DNA from: Diabrotica undecimpunctata
Lineage: Eukaryota > Arthropoda > Insecta > Coleoptera > Chrysomelidae
Assembly (NCBI RefSeq): GCF_040954645.1
Contig: NC_092804.1
Span: 146,701,108-146,765,107 of the forward strand
DNA length: 64,000 nucleotides
Reading direction: 5' to 3'
Part shown: piece after piece, positions 33,480 to 45,434 of the stretch
How positions within the stretch are numbered: position 1 is the first letter of the stretch
How the letters are laid out: the number at the start of each line of letters is the position of its first letter
Notes under the pieces: generated by a model
Databases searched by the model: none
The model's input: only the letters and a program-made list of their open reading frames with translations
Told to the model about the DNA's origin: nothing
Translations under genes and position numbers: made by a program

Positions 33480-34690
33480 GGGAAAATCGATTATAATACT
33501 ACAACTAATTCTTAAAAGCAAAATATAAGATCAGAAAGATAAAGGAAAAAACAATTTTCGTAGAAAAACATTCGTGAATGGACTTAGATACGAAATGAAG
33601 GACAGTTATTACATGTGACAGAAGATCGATAATTCTTTGCAATGGTGATCACCAACGTCGGATAATTCTGATATGGTACGTGAAGAAAAAGAAATATATA
33701 TATTTATGACCTTTTTTTATTTGTTTTTTAATAATTGGCAGGATTTTGTCTAAGTATTAAAATTTTTTCATAGTGTGTAGTGTACATCTAATTAAAAGAG
33801 ACACATAATCCTTGCAAACAGTTACTTTATGGTAGAACTCATTATGAAATATTAAAACAATACAAAATAAGGTTAAATTGTGTATGACTTTATTATACAC
33901 TCGTACTATTTGAAGAGGTTTAAACACGCTAAAAGCATTATACCCTTCCTAACTCTTCGTATTTACTCAAACTGTTTAAATAGTCACACTGTAAACAGAA
34001 CGTTGTTACAATTGCTTTGACGATATCATAAATTTTATAGCTAATGTTCATCAATATATTCTGGGTATAGATCTGTTATTAGTGAAAGCATACTCAATCG
34101 ACTGATAAGATAATGATTTTATTAGGTAAAATTTTTTAAACTTTCTGGATTGGCTGTATTTCTATTTCGTGTCATTTCTAAAATTAAACTTGACATGTCT
34201 GATTAAATATTACTTGTGTGGTTATTAAGGTGCACAATAAACTTGTTTATAAATTAAACAATAGAATAAGGTGTCTTATAATTATAATTCATGAGACGTT
34301 AGATGTGAGTTGATATCTGGTATCAAACTAAACCGTTGGAACATTCTGTATGATATTCTACTTTTACGGAATAAGTTTTCGTTTTAGTTTATTGTTATTT
34401 CCTCTCGATTCGCTTTTTCTGTTTGCAAATAAAGTTCCACCCTCCGAATTTTTTTCCGTATTATTTCTGTAACTGGCCATATCGTACTTCCAAATAAAGT
34501 GACGTTTTCTAAAATACTATAAAATATTCATATCTTTGTCTATTTTCTTATGGTTAGAGTAGAGTAGAGTCGAGTAAATTTTTATTTACATAAATTTTTT
34601 AACATAATTGAGCAAATAACGTCACATTATTCCGTCCTTTTTAAAATCAATATTATTTTACTGCATTTTTCTTGATCATTGTTTGAAATC
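33480..34690. other. No recognisable gene; one short LINE/SINE-like tail
   Basis: At 34553-34600 a (TAGAG)n run precedes TAAATTTTTATTTACAT. On the - strand this looks like a 3' tail similar to the one at 9238 (AATAAA followed by a pentamer repeat). The remainder is AT-rich DNA without motifs. Confidence 0.4.
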
Positions 34691-34695
34691 TAATA

Positions 34696-36305
34696 CACTC
34701 GCGATCATAAAATCCGGGTCACCTTGAAAATTTTAAGTTTCTTGAATATTTTTGCAACTGGTTCAGTGATAACCTTTTTTTTTAGGCTAATGTATTTTTT
34801 ATTTGTCATCAAAGTTTGTTTTGAAAGAAAGAAAAAACGGTTTTTTTATTGTTTTTATTGAAAAACCAGAAAACAAATCAAATTGTTGAAACAGACATAC
34901 GAAAGAACAAATGAAAAATACAGAACGTGGTAATACATCAGTGGAATTTCAATGACTAATATCGTGTATTGCCTCCCCTTGCTCTAATAACCTCTTGCAG
35001 ACAACGGGGCATATTCTCAATTTTTCTCCATATTACATGTTGTGGTATGTTATTCCACTCTGTCACTAACAGATTCTTAAACTCCTGTGCGTTGTTAGGA
35101 GGGGGTGTATGGGTTTGAATACGTTTTTCCAAATCGTCCAGAGATGTTTGATGGGATTCAGATCCGGAGATCTAGCTAGCCAGGGTAACCTCGTAATTCC
35201 AACCTTGTCCAAGTATTGCATACTGATCCTAGCAACCTGCGGTCGCACGTTGTCCCGCATAAAAACTGCGTCTTATCTAAACCCTGCCATGGTGGGCATA
35301 ACATGTTCTTCCAGAATCTCCGTAATGTACCTTCGTGCAGTTAAGGACCCATTTTCGATGAAGGGTAATTCTGTGCGGAAGTCGGAAGATACACCTCCCC
35401 TAGCCATTACCGAACCTCCACCAAATGGCATTCTTGGAGTAATGCAAGCTTGTGAAAATCGTTCACCGGTTCTCCTCCAAACTCTTACACGTCCATTGGA
35501 TCCAGTTAGGCAGAAACGGTATTCATCTGAGAATAACACTTTGCTCCAATCATTAATTCCCCAATGCGCGCATTGTCGAGCAAAAGCTAGTCGTACAACT
35601 CAATGCGTACGGCCAAGTGGCGGTCCTGTAGCCATTACCCGAGAAGATAGTCCAGAAGAACGAAGTCTTCTCCTGACTGTTGCAACGCTAACATTGCAAT
35701 TTCGTACTTTCTGTAGGCAATTTCGATGCATAACCGCAGTTGAGGTCCGGTTTCGTAAAGCCTGAAACACAAGGAAACGGTCATCTCTTGCCGTGGTCGT
35801 TCTTCTTCGTCCAGAGCCAGGTCGTCTGGTTCTGAAAGCGTTCAAGCACTCGTTGAACCGTAGAAAGCCTTACGCCAACAGTTCTTGCGACTTGCCGTTG
35901 AGTGTGACCGTCTTCCACAAATGCAACAATGCGTGCCGTTTCAACAACAGTCAAGGCATTTTTGGCAAAAAATAAACAATAATAAACACTAATAATGACA
36001 CTAATAAACACTAATGGTGGCAATAATAAACGTTTGTTTGTTGTGTTTGAACAGAAAGTCTAAGCACAAATGAGACATTTAACACAAGCAGCAGTTACAG
36101 GTACCGTTCATTTTGGGAAGTGTATAGTTTTCCGCGAAATCGGCATTATTGGAATTCTTTGTTACAAAGGAAATCTCTAAGCCGACAACAATTCTCAGAA
36201 ACATGCATTAGTTTGTATTTGTGTTATTATTCTTTACGATAAAGCTCGTTAAAAATGAAATAACGCCGATTTTCAAGGTGACCCGGATTTTATGATCGCG
36301 AGTGT
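34696..36305 (-). mobile_element. Tc1-like transposon with perfect 36 bp TIRs
   Basis: The left TIR starts CACTCGCGATCATAAAATCC and is repeated exactly, inverted, at the right end for 36 bp. TA duplications lie at 34694-34695 and 36306-36307. The length is 1610 bp. Intact termini mean that a transposase supplied in trans could still mobilise it (inference). Confidence 0.95.
34956..36023 (-). pseudogene. Tc1-like transposase with E-to-K active-site change
   Basis: The - strand gives an HTH region (ETARIVAFVEDGHTQRQVARTVG, then STVQRVLERF), then GSGRRRTTTARDDRFL, SDEYRFCL (first D) and MRDNVRP (second D). The third motif is NPIKHLW, where the family has Glu: the third catalytic residue is Lys, 34 residues after the second D. 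A frameshift near 35840, a TGA after PLGRTH and a TAA after MAGFR also break it. The protein normally runs about 340 residues. Confidence 0.9.
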
Positions 36306-36819
36306 ATTTTTTACTTATGTATAAAAAATTGCTTTGTCAAATAACGATAATGAAGCTGTTCAAAGCAACTAGTCTTTACGACAAATAAGCTGAAGTATAC
36401 AGATTTAATACAAGATAAAGGAAAAGGTCTACTCGTTAACCGTGCGACTGATTGCGTCTTAGTAGTGATGTCATTTATTTGAATTTTGGGTGCAGTTGAA
36501 CATCATCTTTCTAAAAAATAGGTAAATCGTAACGACACGCGTTTTAAAACGGATATAAGGATACGTTGTACAAATATGCTTTTTTCTACCTTCCGATTCC
36601 ATAGAACATTGGCGTAGATTTACATTATCAGTCACGCTAATATAAAATTATAAAACTGATCCTCTTCGAAGCGCACTAAGTAAAAATAATAAATAATAAT
36701 AGTGAATAGATCAGGCAGAATTATATAATTTAAGCACTTATATTATAACAAACAAGCAGTTATTAACTTATTTTAAAAATTTAAAAATTAAAAAAATAGT
36801 TTCTATTTCACATTACAGA

Positions 36820-39260
36820 AATAGTAGAATGGAATGCAAATGGCATCTTGAAACATTATCAAGAACTACAACCGATACTAGATATAGAAAAAATAGACAT
36901 ATGCTTCATTTCTGAAACCCATTTTACGAATAAGTCATATATTAGATTTAGGGGCTATAAAACTTATCATACTACTCACCCTGATAATGCAGCCAAAGGA
37001 GGCAGTGCAGTAATAATCAAAGAGAATATTATGCACTATCAGGAAATGGGATATAGAACTAAAGAATTTCAGCCCACATCAGTAAATATTAAATTTAAAA
37101 ACTATGAGGTAATCGTCACAGCGGCTTACAGTCCGCCAGGATATGCTATCAAGAAAAATCAATATGTAGATTTAGTGATAATATAAAATGCGACGCAATA
37201 TCAACGGGAAAGCCAACATACTGGCCTACTGACACAAAGAAAATCACTGAACTTATCGACTTCTTCGTAGTCAGAAATATTTCAACAAGTTACATAGAGA
37301 TAGAAGAGGCATTGGATATAAATGACCGGATCATTCTCCAATTATTCTCACACTCAATGACACTGTTATCAAAAAAGAAAGCCCCCCTAGACTTGTTAAC
37401 AAAAATACTGACTGAAAAAGTTTCCAGATAGACCTTGAAGAGAAGATTAACCTCTCAGTTAGATTAAGAACCGTTGATCAACTGAAAACAGAAGTAGAAT
37501 TACTTAATAAAAATGTACAACAAGCTGCTTGGAACGATACCACGAACAGTGTCGAAAGAATTAAAGGAAATATGTACCCGAAAGAAATCAGAGAAATGAT
37601 AACCGAAAAAAGAAAACTGAAACGCAAGTGGCATCAGTCTAGAGCAACAGTTGATAAAACTAGATTAAATAGAGCCACACAAAAATTAAAAAAAAAAAAT
37701 TCAAAAAATTAAAAACGAATCGGTTAGCATCTACCTAAGTGAACTATCGAATGATAGCGCTACTGATTACTCATTGTGGAAGGCTATCAAACGATTAAAA
37801 AGGCCAATCTTACAGAATCCTCCAATTAGAAATACTAATGGTAGCTGGACAAGAAGCAATATACAAAAGGCCAACAGGTTTGCTGACCACCTAAAAAATA
37901 CTTTTCAACCAAATGAAGAACAATAAATAATTAACTGGGAGCTCCCTGATCAAGAGGAAATGGAGATTAGCCCTGTAACTCCAAAAGAAGTATATTTGGA
38001 AATAAAAGAAAATACAAATCCAAAGAAAGCTCCTGGATTTGATCTAATTACTGGGAAAGTATTAAAGCAGCTTCCAAGGAAGTTCCACAAGAAGCTTCTT
38101 CATAAAGGTCTATCTTACTCTTACTCTTGAAGAGACTAAAACCGATTTTAGAGGAAAAAAATCTAATTCCTAATCATCAGTTTAGGTTTAGAGCAAGCCA
38201 CTCAACACTCAACGATAGATCAGGTGCATAGAATAACAGATGTAGTAGAAAAAAAAAGCTCTAGAAGAAGAGAAAGTCTGCAATTTTCCTCGATGTAGCG
38301 CAGGCTTTTGACAAAGTGTGGCATGACGGATTATATCATAAAATGAGATGCTACTTAGCAAAACAATATTCTAAACTACTAGAATCATATATATCCGACA
38401 GATACTTTCGAGTTAAATATGAGGAAGCATATTCAGAATTAAGAGAAGTTAAAGCTGGAGTTCCACAAGGAAGTGCCCTGGGGCCAGTGCTATACCTGCT
38501 CTATACCAGCGATATTCCATCATTAGAACCTAACACAATTGCGACATTTGCAGACGACACATGCATTCTAGCAGTCGGACAAAACCACGAGGATGCAGCA
38601 ACCATGTTATAAAACTCTGTTGAACAAATTAACATCTGGACCAGGCGATGGTGTATCAAATTGAATGAAACAAAATCTGTTCATGTCAATTTTACTAACA
38701 AAAGAGAACAACATATCCCAGTTAGTATAAATAGAAACCAAATACCTTATGCAAATACGGCAAAATATTTGGGTATGACAAGCTACGTTGGAAAGCACAT
38801 ATTAAGAAAAAAAGAGGAATTGGAAATTAAGTTCAGAAAGATGTACTGGTTGATGGGAAAAAAATTCACTCTGTCTACTTATAACAAATTGTTATTGTAT
38901 AAGCAAGTCCTTGAACCGATATGGACATATGGGATACAGCTATGGGGCTATACAAAAGAAAGTAACATCCAAATTATACAACGATATCAGAATAAATTAT
39001 TAAGGAATATCGTTAACGCTCCATGGTACTTCAGAAACTGTGATCTTCATCGAGACCTCCAGATGGATATGGTTATCCAGACAATAAGTAAGTTTGCCGA
39101 GAGTCATGAATAAAGGCTCTCCAACGACGTGAATGTCGAGGCCATCAAACTCCTAGACAACGCCAACCAGATAAGAAGACTTAAGAGAATGAAGCCGTTT
39201 GAGTTAGTGCTATACGTGAGTGAAAGTGAAAACGCAGAGCAAAGTGCGGCTAAAGTGTAC
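36820..39260 (+). mobile_element. Jockey-clade LINE ORF2, broken
   Basis: The endonuclease start VEWNANGILKHYQELQ is followed by ICFISETHF and GGSAVIIKENI (36830-37186). Then comes the deleted or frameshifted endonuclease end, a linker (KKAPGFDLITGKVLKQLP, 38020-38070) and RT with FLDVAQAFDKVWHDGL, PQGSALGPVLYLLY and FADDTCILA (38285-38612). The C-terminal domain is KYRKMYWLMG-like (FRKMYWLMGKKF, LYKQVLEPIWTYGIQLWG, RNCDLHRDLQM; 38661-39113). The motif set is that of jockey-clade elements. There are at least six stops or frameshifts. Confidence 0.9.
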
Positions 39261-39289
39261 ACGTTAGCTAGTAGTACTATAATGTATTA

Positions 39290-40365
39290 GACTAAGAAAT
39301 ATTGCAGGAAGTCAAAAATGCAATACGAAATCTAAAAAATTGAAAAACATGCGGACCATAAGGAATACCGAACGAATTATTAAAACACAACCCACAAGAA
39401 TTGTGGGAATTACTGGCGTATAATTTCACCTTATTCTATAAAGGACATGACTACCGGAGATACAAAACTACAAAAAAGGAGATAAAAATAATTGTTTAAA
39501 CTACAGGAGGCTAAGTGTCATAAATTCACTTTCAGGACTCTATAGAAAAATAATAAAAAATAAAATTGAACAAGAAATGACAGATGTAGAAGAACAAAAT
39601 GGCTTTCATGCAGGTAGATCCTGTATATACAGCATATTTTCTCTAAAGCAGGTTATTGAAAAAAGATTAGCCGACAACCTTTCAACTCATGTAAACTTTA
39701 TAGATCTGACAAATGCATACGGTAGTATACCACTTTCAATGCTCTGGGTAGCAATGGAAAAACAAGGAATAAATAAAAAAATATAAAAGCAGTACAGTTT
39801 TACAAAAATGCGACAGTAAACATTAAAAGTCGAAACAAATTAACTAGACAAATTCCTATTAGTAAGGATCTCAAGCAAGGCTGCTGCACAGTACCTACAT
39901 CCTTCAAAATATATTCCAATGAGGCGCTCTCAGTGTGAGGAAGAAAATGCTGCAATATGGGCCATTCCAATCGAAGACGAGAGATTGTATATGATACACT
40001 TTGCTGACGACCAAGCCATTCTAGCTGAAAAGGAGAGCGATATAGACTAAATGCTTAGAAAACTGAAGGAGGAGTACACCAAGTGGGGTCTTACAATTAA
40101 TATACAAAAAACCGAGTATTTAGTTACAGGAGAAAAATCAGAAAGCCTACAAACTGAATGAGAACTATAAAAAATCAACTGAAACCTTCAAATACTTGGG
40201 AGTCCAAATAACATCAAAAGCAGGGAGTAGAGAAGAAATCCATTTTAGGATTGGCCAAGTAAGATCAGCCATTAGACAGTTACACGAACTATTCTGGAAT
40301 AATAAAATAACAAAAGAACATAAAAGAAGAATTTAGAAAACAGTAATAGAAAGTATTGGTAAAAT
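39290..40365 (+). mobile_element. Second forward LINE, RT domain
   Basis: LQEVKNAIRNLKN, then GIPNELLKHNP, LWELLAYNFT, NYRRLSVINSLSGLYRKI, QNGFHAGRSCIYSIFSLKQVIEKRL (39577-39786) and HVNFIDLTNAYGSIP, then MIHFADDQAILAE (39985-40030), then KYLGVQITSK-like residues. It is a different clade from the jockey copy that precedes it. It starts mid-ORF and is decayed. Confidence 0.85.
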
Positions 40366-40519
40366 CAAAAATTAGATGACGAATTAGAAATAGAAGACTC
40401 GCCTATTATATTAAATAATACAATTTTCCATTTTCTCTATCGTTTCTTTACCAATATCTCCTTTTTTTTGCATGTTTGCATTTTTTCATTTAGGTAGTTT
40501 ACATCCCTTGTTATTTTTC

Positions 40520-40975
40520 TGGGTAAAGTACTGCTGATATATTTTTTAATGTCATGTTTATTCGTTGGTTGTATCTAAAGTTTAAATTTTTTAACTTTTT
40601 ATCATCTTCAATTTTTCTTAGTTAATATTCATTTCTACAGTTGCTCGGACCATTCCATGATTATTTGAGATCGAAAATTGATTTAAGACTGTAACATCTA
40701 CAGCTAAGTGTTTTTGTTTCGTGGTAATAAAGTCGATCTCGTTTTAAGTTTTACCATTAGGGCTCCTCCAAATCTATCTTCCACGGATCGTCTTATAGAA
40801 AAAGCTAAATTAAAATTATTTTCCAACAGGAAATTTAAGAGTATTAAAACAAAAACCATAGTACTCAGTAAAGAAATGTAAATTAGAAATCGATGGCGTC
40901 ATGATGACGAACAAGTAGTGGAAGTTAAATACCTTGGGATTGTACTATCCAGCTATAGAGACCTGCAGATAGTGT
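40520..40975. mobile_element. Two small LINE fragments in opposite orientation
   Basis: 40520-40860 on the - strand retains an endonuclease end (GALMVKLKTRSTLL then IIMEWSEQL, frame-damaged). 40845-40975 on the + strand retains RT C-terminal residues (KTIVLSKEM, then QVVEVKYLGIVLSSY). Confidence 0.55.
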
Positions 40976-40998
40976 CGTACAATCGATTCATCCTCCAC

Positions 40999-41260
40999 GG
41001 TATCTGGAGTTACTGGATGATTACCAGCCGCAGCTCCAGAAGATGAACGAAGACTCTTCTGTTCCATCTTCTTATTGTTTGAGAAATAAGTACAGTTTCG
41101 ATTAACACCAACCAATATATATAGCAGAGCCCCCGGTAAACCTCTCGTTGGTGTTAATCGAAACTGTACTTATTTCTCAAACAATAAGAAGATGGAACAG
41201 AAGAGTCTTCGTTCATCTTCTGGAGTTGCGGCTGGTAATCATCCAGTAACTCCAGATACC
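40999..41260. repeat. Long inverted repeat, 114 bp arms, 34 bp loop
   Basis: The left arm 40999-41112 and right arm 41147-41260 are reverse complements with one visible mismatch. The outer ends begin GGTATCTGGAGTTACTGG, and the inner ends read GATTAACACCAAC. The loop contains AGCAGAGCCCCCGG. The right arm abuts a (TA)n tract. Transcription would give a near-perfect 114 bp RNA hairpin. Confidence 0.95.

Positions 41261-41316
<56 letters not shown>
41261..41316. repeat. (TA)n microsatellite
   Basis: About 27 TA units directly at the outer end of the palindrome's right arm. Confidence 0.95.
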
Positions 41317-41429
41317 CATGACAAGGTTTATTAGTACTCCATGCTCAGAAGGCACCTCGATTGTTAAAGAGAAATGTCGGTTCCTCCAGTATTAATGTGC
41401 ATCGATACTAATTTTCTCAATGCGTAGGA

Positions 41430-41825
41430 ATACCAGCAGAGCATTGAAACTTTTACTTTCCACAAATTGCAAAATAATTCCTTTCCAGACTCATACTTAT
41501 TTCGACAATAAAGGTTTAACGGCAAAGTGCTCATTTCTGATCGTTACCTTTCGCGAAATAATTCTAAGTCCTTTTAGACCTTTATTTATTTCGAGTGAAT
41601 GGTTTAACGGCAAAGTGCTAATTCAGCTCGTTCACCAATTCAAGGAATATTTCCAAGTTCCTCCGGGCTTTTATTTATTCCTGACCGTGGGTAATGTATC
41701 GAAGCACTTCGGCAGTTCAAAAACTTACGAAATAATCCTAAGTATCTCAGATTTTTCATTATTTCCAACAAATGAGAACTTAACAGAAAAGTGTACTTAT
41801 ATAGCCCGTGAGGTCACATGATACC
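41430..41825 (+). repeat. Decayed 88 bp tandem repeat
   Basis: GGTTTAACGGCAAAGTGCT occurs at 41513 and again at 41601 (88 bp apart). Diverged forms follow at about 41690 and 41779 (CTTAACAGAAAAGTGTACT). The accompanying TTTATTTATTTC and GAAATAAT segments recur in phase. The 133-codon open stretch through it is a consequence of the repeat and has no recognised domain. Confidence 0.7.
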
Positions 41826-42237
41826 AAAACTAAATATTTAGGCGGTTGGTGTGTTCTTTTTTAGAACCACTTTGCCGAGTACACTGGCATTACAGCCACT
41901 AGACATATTATATTATATACGCGTAGAAATAATATTTAAAGATTTCTATTAATGTTAACTTAAAGAAATACACAATAATATGTTTCATTTAATTTGTATA
42001 AATGCATTATAAAGCGTTTTTATAAAGAACATTTGTTCGGAACACACTGTAACTGTAATCGAACGAAGGTGATATTTTGGCATAAATTGGTAACACTTAT
42101 TTGACAGTTGCGGTGTTGACACTTTTTGTACTTTACTATTTTAAATTTTAAAGTGAATACCTCTTGTTTTATATTTTTACCTATTTAATAAAATCTGTCC
42201 TCTTTAGAACAAAATTAGTGTGTTTTATTTCAAAAAT

Positions 42238-42520
42238 GTCACGTAAGAATTTAAATAGTCATTGTAAAGAGATGGTAGCTTCTTTGATTCATTATTTTGA
42301 ACAGGAACGTGATAATAACGGCCCCATTCTACCCTTGACTGCTGTTAGAGAAGTATGTAAATATTTGTTTTGTATATTATTGTAGATGCATATTGTAAAA
42401 TATACATTCTTGTTTTAGCGTGTAGCTGCAGGTTTAAATTTACATATTTTAACTGTGAGTTCTATTTCTCAGGCCGTAAAAATTAATACACTTCTATCAC
42501 CGCCCAAATATCATGGCTCA
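42238..42520 (+). pseudogene. Transposase-like HTH start with a small intron
   Basis: A short ORF begins MSRKNLNSHCKEMVASLIHY and runs through FEQERDN and PILPLTAVRE (42238-42353). A GT donor at 42354 and a TTTTAG acceptor at 42414-42419 would remove a 66 bp intron. The reading then continues RVAAGLNLHILTVSSIS, which looks like the helix-turn-helix region (RVAxALNIS...TVSxIS) at the N-terminus of several insect transposase-like multi-copy genes. No catalytic part follows. It is either a truncated copy or the left end of a deleted transposon. Confidence 0.5.
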
Positions 42521-42781
42521 AATTGTTTTTAACAAGATTATTTTTTAACTCTTGTTTTGTTTCTATTTATTTACATTAAATATTAATTTGTTTTGTTGTA
42601 TAATCCACTTTTGCAATAATTATGTGACCTATTTGATTTCAAATGGATTCAGATTTTTTTTTACTTTGGCAACTATGTCAACTTCGATCTCTGTCAATGA
42701 TAATGACGTGCAACGGTAATTAAATTAGATGGACTGTATATAACTTATATACATATATACCAAGTTGTAGTGTCATGTACG

Positions 42782-42787
<6 letters not shown>

Positions 42788-42842
<55 letters not shown>
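42788..42842. repeat. (TA)n microsatellite
   Basis: About 27 TA units with no obvious host element. Confidence 0.95.
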
Positions 42843-42848
<6 letters not shown>

Positions 42849-43399
42849 TTTAATCGATAAACTTTAGTTTCTGTCGATTTTACCACTTAGACACGACTGT
42901 GCTCTCTCTGATCATATTGATTTTGACTTAACGAATATGTTTATCTTCATCATAAATTTTTACAGTATTACCAATAAATATCCTTACAGGAAGTGGTTTA
43001 CGTGTAGTTAAACTAACTCGAAACATAATAGGCGCCTTATTTGCTCTTCATAATTTACTTCCTTAGTATTATTTGAGTTTTTCCAACTTTCTTGCCTTAA
43101 TCGTTAACATTCGGCGACTCTCTGTATACGTTGTGCTAGGTGTCTGTAAAGTTGTGATTTTGGTTAAATATATGTGTTACTACAGGTTTATATGTGATAG
43201 TGTAACACAGGAAATACAGTTTAACAATGAATAAGGTAATCAAAATATAATATAACTAAAGAAGAAAGTTGAATGTTTTTAATATCTATATTTTTATTGA
43301 TAGTCTTACCAGTACTCTTTAAAACTTAATTTAAATAGTGGTAACTTTTTTATCTGTATATATTTTATAATATAGCACTTTTGGATGATTTCAATTATT

Positions 43400-44960
43400 T
43401 TTTTCCATTTTTTTCTGTCTACCTCCTGCCTCCTTCAACTTGAAACACCTTTAATTTGTAGTTTATTTTTAAATGCTTTAAACCACTTTCTTTTTTGTAT
43501 TTTTTCTCTTCTTGTTCTTCTTTAACCTTTTAGAAACGTATTGTTTGCCCATCGTCCTTCCATTATTTTTTCAACTGATGGAGATTTTTTGTTCGACCAA
43601 TCTTGTTTGTTTCATGCCATCATTAGTGTTATAAATTCAGTATGTTTTCAATTTCGTTTGAGAAGATGATCGATGATCCACAAATCTAATAGTTGCGATG
43701 CTCTTTTTATTGATGATCATAACCAAATCCTCATAAAGTTTAAGTAGATCAGATATCGCAGACAATGTAAAGCTTTATCATAAGATTTCTTTATTTTTTC
43801 TTTTGCTAGATAAATTGTTTTGTTTTGACGATCACATTAGTTTTTTAAAATAGTTAAACGATTTATATATATGGTTTTTCTATTTTTCTTTTCTTTTTCT
43901 ACATCTACTATCGTGTAAAAGGCAATGCCTATTTGGTTTGTATTTATTTGCTGCAGTTTTTCCAATAAACCTTGGATGTTGGCCATTCTATATTAGGTCA
44001 TTCTGCTAAAATGCTGATACTTCTCCTTTTTTTGTACACCTTATGATGATATTAGTTTGACACTAATTTTGGAGTCCATAGTATGCCCTATTTCTAAGGT
44101 TTACAAACCACTGGTTTAAAGAGGCTTAAATTTATGTTCCGATTTCATCTTCTGCTGCTGATGCTGATAATCAAGTTCTTTGATTCTGGTAAGGTATGTA
44201 TCTATTTCTTTGGGCTTCTTTGTTTATATCTTAATCCCTTAGTATATGGCTAATGAGTCCCGCTGGATATCTTTTTTATAGGGGTTTTATATTCTAGGCG
44301 TTATCTGAGTCTATGTTGGTGTCCAGTGTCTTAAATCTATTAATATGTAATCAATTTGACTTCATATTGTCCATCAAAGGAGGTCCAAGTTACTTTTATG
44401 TTTTGAGTTCAAAATAGGTTCTAGCATCTGTTATCTGTCATTATTGCTTCTGTCATTGTGTAGAATGTATCTTCCTAAAGTGGAAACGAAAGCCAGCTCT
44501 CGTCCTTTTCTATTTCAATGTCATGGAACATCTTTGCATACTTCTAGGTCTTTGAAGAACTAGTCTTCTTCTGAATTTTCCTTTTAAAAGCCAGTATACT
44601 ATATTCTTTAAATGTAGGCTTTAAAGTCAGGAACAATGGGTTTGATTCTCTGGTTTACAATAAACCCCACCTTATATATGATATAATTTATATATGATTA
44701 GTTTCATTCCAGCTATAATACACAACAATTGTTCTTTTTTCAAGCATACTAGTTCCCGTCCATCGCATTTCTTGCGGTGTTAAGACATCTAATTTATATT
44801 TGTCTATTATTATGTAATGTATATTTAATAAAGATGAAAGCTCTCCAGCTCGGTACAAGGTTAGAGAATTCCAGGTTTCCAGTCTTAGTTCCATTTTTCG
44901 TTTTCAGAGTCGTCTTCGTACTTCCTGATATTCCGTCACGTATAATTTTTTTACAGGAAA
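43400..44960 (-). mobile_element. Heavily decayed LINE, endonuclease start preserved
   Basis: On the - strand, RLETWNSLTLYRAGELSSLL, then KYKLDVLTPQEMRWTGTSMLEKRTIVVYYS (44688-44894) is the N-terminus of an APE-type endonuclease (pattern GTWNVRTLYxxG....KYxLDIxAxQExRW). Downstream of it (43400-44600) only scattered residues can be matched. Confidence 0.65.
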
Positions 44961-45434
44961 ATGTTGTTGGCCTCTAGCCCAACCTGGATTTACAGGCACA
45001 ACAATTCGGGTTTTAAAATACTACAAATGGCCCATCTTGATGTACTAAACTGACACCTGGTGACTTAAAGTAAGATCTCTGCATCGTGTGGAAGCTTTTG
45101 AAATGTAGTGATTTAAAAGGTTGCTCAGAATTTCATGAATTGACCAAATTATGGGTGAAAAGGTTAAAAGAAGAGTTTATATCCAAAGAGAACTACTAGA
45201 TCTCTTTAAACACCGAAAGTTTTCATACTTCGAACTGTTTTTAAGAAAGGGCAAATACAAGGTATTAAATATTATCTTAGTGGTTAAAAATAAACGTTGA
45301 AGTGGGCCTGGTCGCAAAACAATATTCATAATTCAGAGATATCTGTTACAAGATGTACAAGAGCGGAAGAGATATCCCTGTGCATTCGACAATCAGCATG
45401 AACACCTAAATGATACATAGCGTATGGCACCAAA

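Noticed and set aside
35109..35765. 218-codon forward open stretch
   Set aside because: It lies antisense to the Tc1-like transposase between its TIRs; the - strand has the DDE motifs.
41192..41395. 67-codon open stretch with a long IY repeat
   Set aside because: It is a translation of the palindrome arm and the (TA)n tract.
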